DNA of 16,151 nucleotides from Coriobacteriaceae bacterium. GTDB lineage: Bacteria; Actinomycetota; Coriobacteriia; Coriobacteriales; Coriobacteriaceae. Below are positions 13,944-16,151 of this stretch, in pieces. The notes beneath the pieces are model-generated. The model was not told the origin of the DNA. It was given only the letters and a program-made list of their open reading frames with translations, and did not search any database. The position numbers and the translations under genes are program-made. The stretch covers positions 1 through 16,151 of the forward strand of contig CABJBO010000036.1 of the NCBI GenBank assembly GCA_902363875.1. Direction: 5' to 3'. Each line of letters begins with the position of its first letter. The stretch's first letter is position 1.

Positions 13944-14930
13944 ATGCCGATTAATGATCCCGAGAAGTCGGAGAATATGCGCAAGTCCATCCGCGTGTAT
14001 TCCGGTTCCTCCAACCGTCCCCTCGCTCAGAAGATTGCTGAGTACCTTGGGGTCGAGCTTTCGGGCCTTACGCTAAAGCAGTTCGCCAATGGTGAGATTT
14101 ACGCCCGCTACGACGAGACCGTCCGCGGCGCCGACGTCTTCCTGATTCAGTCCGTGGCCGGCGGCAACGTCAACGACATGCTCATGGAGCTGCTCATCGC
14201 CACCGACGCTGCCAAGCGCGCATCCGCCCGCTCCATCACCGCCGTTATCACCCACTACGGCTATGCCCGCCAGGACCGCAAGGCCGGCCCGCGCGAGCCC
14301 ATCACCGCCCGCCTCGTCGCCAACCTGCTCGAGCGTGCCGGCGTCAACCGCATCATCACCCTCGACCTGCACCAGGGCCAGATCCAGGGCTTCTTCGATA
14401 TCCCGGTTAACCACCTGTCCGCACTGCCGCTGTTTGGCCAGTACTACAACGACATGCACTTCGACACCGACAACCTGGTTGTCGTCTCCCCCGACGTGGG
14501 TCGCGCCAAGGCCGCCAAGAAGCTGTCCGACATGCTCGGCTGCGACCTGGCCATCGCCCACAAGGGCCGTCCGCGCCACAACGCCGCCGAGGTCATGGGC
14601 ATCATCGGTGACATCAAGGGCAAGACCTGCATCATCAACGACGACATGATCGACACCGCTGGCACCCTGTGCGCCAACGTCAAGGAGCTCAAGGCTATGG
14701 GCGCCGGCGACATCTACGTCTGCGCCACCCACGGCATCTTCTCCGGTCCGGCCATCGAGCGTCTGAACGACGCCCCCATCGTCGAGTGCGTCGTCACCGA
14801 CGCCATCCCCGTCGAGGTCGGCGGCAAAATCAAGACCATCTCGGTCGCCGAGGAGTTCGCTCAGGCCATCTCCGCCGTTTACCACGAGGAGCCCGTCTCC
14901 ACGCTCGTCGGCGGCGACTTCGCGCTGTAA
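13944..14930 (+). CDS. prs: Ribose-phosphate pyrophosphokinase (PRPP synthetase)
   Basis: Converts ribose-5-phosphate and ATP to PRPP, the donor for purine, pyrimidine, His, Trp and NAD synthesis. The 328 residues include the flexible catalytic loop YARQDRK (107-113), DLHQGQIQGFFDIP (141-154), SPDVGRAK (182-189) and the PRPP-binding loop INDDMIDTAGT (231-241), all as in class I enzymes. The ATG at 13944 follows AAGGAGAAGG. There are about 13 residues before the usual KSIRVYSG start of the fold; the ATG before it (residue 12) has no ribosome site. glmU-prs order is common in bacteria; here a terminator lies between them. A long hairpin follows. Confidence 0.97.
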   Translation: MPINDPEKSENMRKSIRVYSGSSNRPLAQKIAEYLGVELSGLTLKQFANGEIYARYDETVRGADVFLIQSVAGGNVNDMLMELLIATDAAKRASARSITAVITHYGYARQDRKAGPREPITARLVANLLERAGVNRIITLDLHQGQIQGFFDIPVNHLSALPLFGQYYNDMHFDTDNLVVVSPDVGRAKAAKKLSDMLGCDLAIAHKGRPRHNAAEVMGIIGDIKGKTCIINDDMIDTAGTLCANVKELKAMGAGDIYVCATHGIFSGPAIERLNDAPIVECVVTDAIPVEVGGKIKTISVAEEFAQAISAVYHEEPVSTLVGGDFAL

Positions 14931-14958
14931 TCGCATCGTCCTTGCAACCCGGCGCATC

Positions 14959-15036
14959 GCCGTCGGGACAGAAGAAACCCCCGCGCTCCCCCTTGCTTCG
15001 CAAAGGTCGCGCGGGGGTTTCTTCTGTTCCGACGGC
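14959..15036 (+). terminator. Very long hairpin terminator after prs
   Basis: Arms of 28 bases (14959-14986 and 15009-15036) pair with a single G:T-type mismatch around a 22-base loop that itself holds TTGC/GCAA. The stem has CCCCCGCGC/GCGCGGGGG at its top. It lies ~30 bp after the prs stop. It is much longer than a usual terminator. Confidence 0.75.
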
Positions 15037-15155
15037 TCGCTCTGCCGCGGCCGCGCTTTTGTCTGGTGGGATTTCGCTGAAACGAAGTCTCGCCTTCGGC
15101 GGGCGTGGTAGCCTTTGTCGTTGATTAAACTTTTATGTGTAACGGAAGGACAAAT

Positions 15156-15785
15156 ATGGCAGCTGCACAGCCGCTTAAGATTCGCATGGTTGCCGGACTT
15201 GGCAACCCTGGCGAGGAATATGCCGAGACCCGCCACAACGCCGGCTTTAAGGCGATTGACGAGCTGGCCCGTCAGGCCGGCGTCACGTACTGGAAAAACC
15301 AGGCCGGCGCCGAGGTCGCGCTCATCAACATCAACGATCCCGAGGAAGAAGGCGGTAAGCGCCAGATTGTACTGGTCAAGCCGCAGTCGTACATGAACAC
15401 CTCGGGCGGACCCATCTCCAAGCTCTGCCGCGAGTACAAGATCAAGGCCGAGGAGCTGCTCGTCATCCACGACGAGCTCGACATCCCCGCCGGTGACGTG
15501 CGCGTCAAGGTGGGCGGTGGCCACGCCGGCCACAACGGCCTGCGCTCCATCATCGACAAGATGGGCAGCCGCGACTTTAGTCGCATCCGCACCGGCATCG
15601 GCAACCCTCCCGGCAAGATGGCCGTGGCAGACTATGTGCTCAAGCAGCTGCGCGCCCGCGAGGCCGAGGACTTCCAGGACACCTGCGCCCGCGCCGCAGA
15701 TGCCGCTGGTTTGGCCATCGTCCACGGCGTAATCTACGCCCGCGATCACGTAAACGGTGCCGCTTCCGCCAACGGCAAGCACTAA
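15156..15785 (+). CDS. pth: Peptidyl-tRNA hydrolase
   Basis: Releases peptides from tRNAs dropped by stalled ribosomes; an essential cytoplasmic enzyme. The 209 residues carry GLGNPG (14-19), TRHNAG (25-30, catalytic His27), PQSYMN (76-81), HDELD (105-109, Asp106), GGGHAGHNG (120-128) and RIRTGIG (143-149). The ATG at 15156 has AAGGA at 5 bases; a GTG-free in-frame extension to 15135 lacks a ribosome site. Next to prs, as in many bacteria, but in its own transcription unit bounded by hairpins. Confidence 0.97.
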   Translation: MAAAQPLKIRMVAGLGNPGEEYAETRHNAGFKAIDELARQAGVTYWKNQAGAEVALININDPEEEGGKRQIVLVKPQSYMNTSGGPISKLCREYKIKAEELLVIHDELDIPAGDVRVKVGGGHAGHNGLRSIIDKMGSRDFSRIRTGIGNPPGKMAVADYVLKQLRAREAEDFQDTCARAADAAGLAIVHGVIYARDHVNGAASANGKH

Positions 15786-15798
15786 AGCCTATCATTTA

Positions 15799-15841
15799 GG
15801 GGCAGGTTTATTTTGGCATGTTTTACCTGCGGAAACGCCCC
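15799..15841 (+). other. Weak hairpin after pth
   Basis: GGGGCAGGT (15799-15807) can pair with ACCTGC (15825-15830) and GCCCC (15837-15841) with a bulge. It lies 14 bp after the pth stop. It could be part of the transcript end; a regulatory RNA role is not shown. Confidence 0.3.
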
Positions 15842-15892
15842 AGCGGCCGCGGCGCAATAAACCCTGTGCCGCCATACATATGCAACGCTCCA

Positions 15893-15932
15893 AAGGAGGT
15901 CGGCCTCACCTATGCGCAAGGCCGACCTCCTT
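15893..15932 (+). terminator. Terminator downstream of pth
   Basis: A perfect 14-bp stem (15893-15906 with 15919-15932) with a 12-base loop is followed by a modest T-rich tail. The rest of 15786-16125 (340 bp) shows no gene. Confidence 0.75.
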
Positions 15933-16063
15933 CGCTGTTTTGCCTGATAAAACCGACCATGAGAAACCCGTCCCTTTTGGTAGGCCGGCGCGGATAAACC
16001 CGGTTGATTTCCGATCTCAGCCGAACACATTGAGCAAATAGGCCGTTCCCGCACCTAGCCGAA

Positions 16064-16103
16064 CGCCCCCGCGGCCCCTCCCGGGGCCCGGGGGCGCCGT
16101 TTT
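16064..16103 (+). terminator. GC-rich hairpin with T-tail
   Basis: A long GC-rich stem (16064-16078 with 16083-16096, one bulge) with a 4-base loop is followed by CCGTTTT. It could end a transcript entering from the left, or attenuate the possible gene that starts at 16126. Confidence 0.6.
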
Positions 16104-16125
16104 CCCAGTTGAAGGAGCGGTGGAG

Positions 16126-16151
16126 ATGTGTTTCGATGGGTCCGGTGGCCA
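16126..16151 (+). CDS. Possible start of a gene cut by the window end
   Basis: An ATG at 16126 follows GAAGGAG (16111-16117) at 8 bases and reads MCFDGSGG before the window ends. Eight residues are too few to name a family. The strong ribosome site is the only support. Confidence 0.4.

Noticed and set aside
14073..15782. 569-codon minus-strand open frame across prs and pth
   Set aside because: It is antisense to two clearly conserved genes and its product is Val/Gly/Asp/Ala-rich without motifs, as expected for a shadow in GC-rich DNA.

Overview
The window looks like the chromosome of a high-GC, gut-type actinobacterium. The best fit is Coriobacteriia, most like Collinsella. This is inferred from the GC-rich codon use, strong GGAGG-type ribosome sites, the mix of vitamin and cofactor genes, and the dense small palindromic repeats between genes. 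No 16S or marker search could be run.

Layout. Positions 1-2911 hold the right-hand part of a small mobilizable or integrative element that abuts the 3' end of an initiator tRNA gene (tRNA-fMet, minus strand, 2912-2988). Its visible genes all read leftward: an excisionase-like helix-turn-helix protein, a replication or replisome-organizer-like protein, MobC, and a doubtful small ORF. A cluster of inverted repeats upstream of mobC looks like an oriT. Four copies of a 9-mer near the tRNA look like integrase arm sites. No integrase or relaxase is in view, so the element continues to the left or is decayed.

From 3186 on the content is chromosomal housekeeping. coaX (+) converges on a leftward three-gene operon: sirtuin, then a folP-folK fusion, then a degenerate biotin-ligase-like protein. 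An exonuclease III gene (xth) diverges from the sirtuin. Next comes a 535-bp intergenic block (8361-8895) full of palindromic repeats. It is followed by a leftward ECF vitamin-type transporter operon in the order T, fused A1-A2 ATPase, S. Diverging from that operon are glmU, prs and pth, each in its own transcription unit bounded by a strong hairpin terminator. The last bases may hold the start of another gene.

How the genes work together. CoaX makes phosphopantothenate for CoA. FolP-FolK makes dihydropteroate for folate. The ECF operon imports an unidentified small molecule, probably a vitamin. GlmU makes UDP-GlcNAc for the cell wall, Prs makes PRPP, and Pth recycles peptidyl-tRNA. The most unusual signals are not ordinary genes. 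There are two ~170-bp palindromic elements with a shared core but diverged, still perfectly paired arms. There is also a ~190-bp palindrome-flanked sequence that appears to sit in frame between the two ATPase domains of the ECF transporter.
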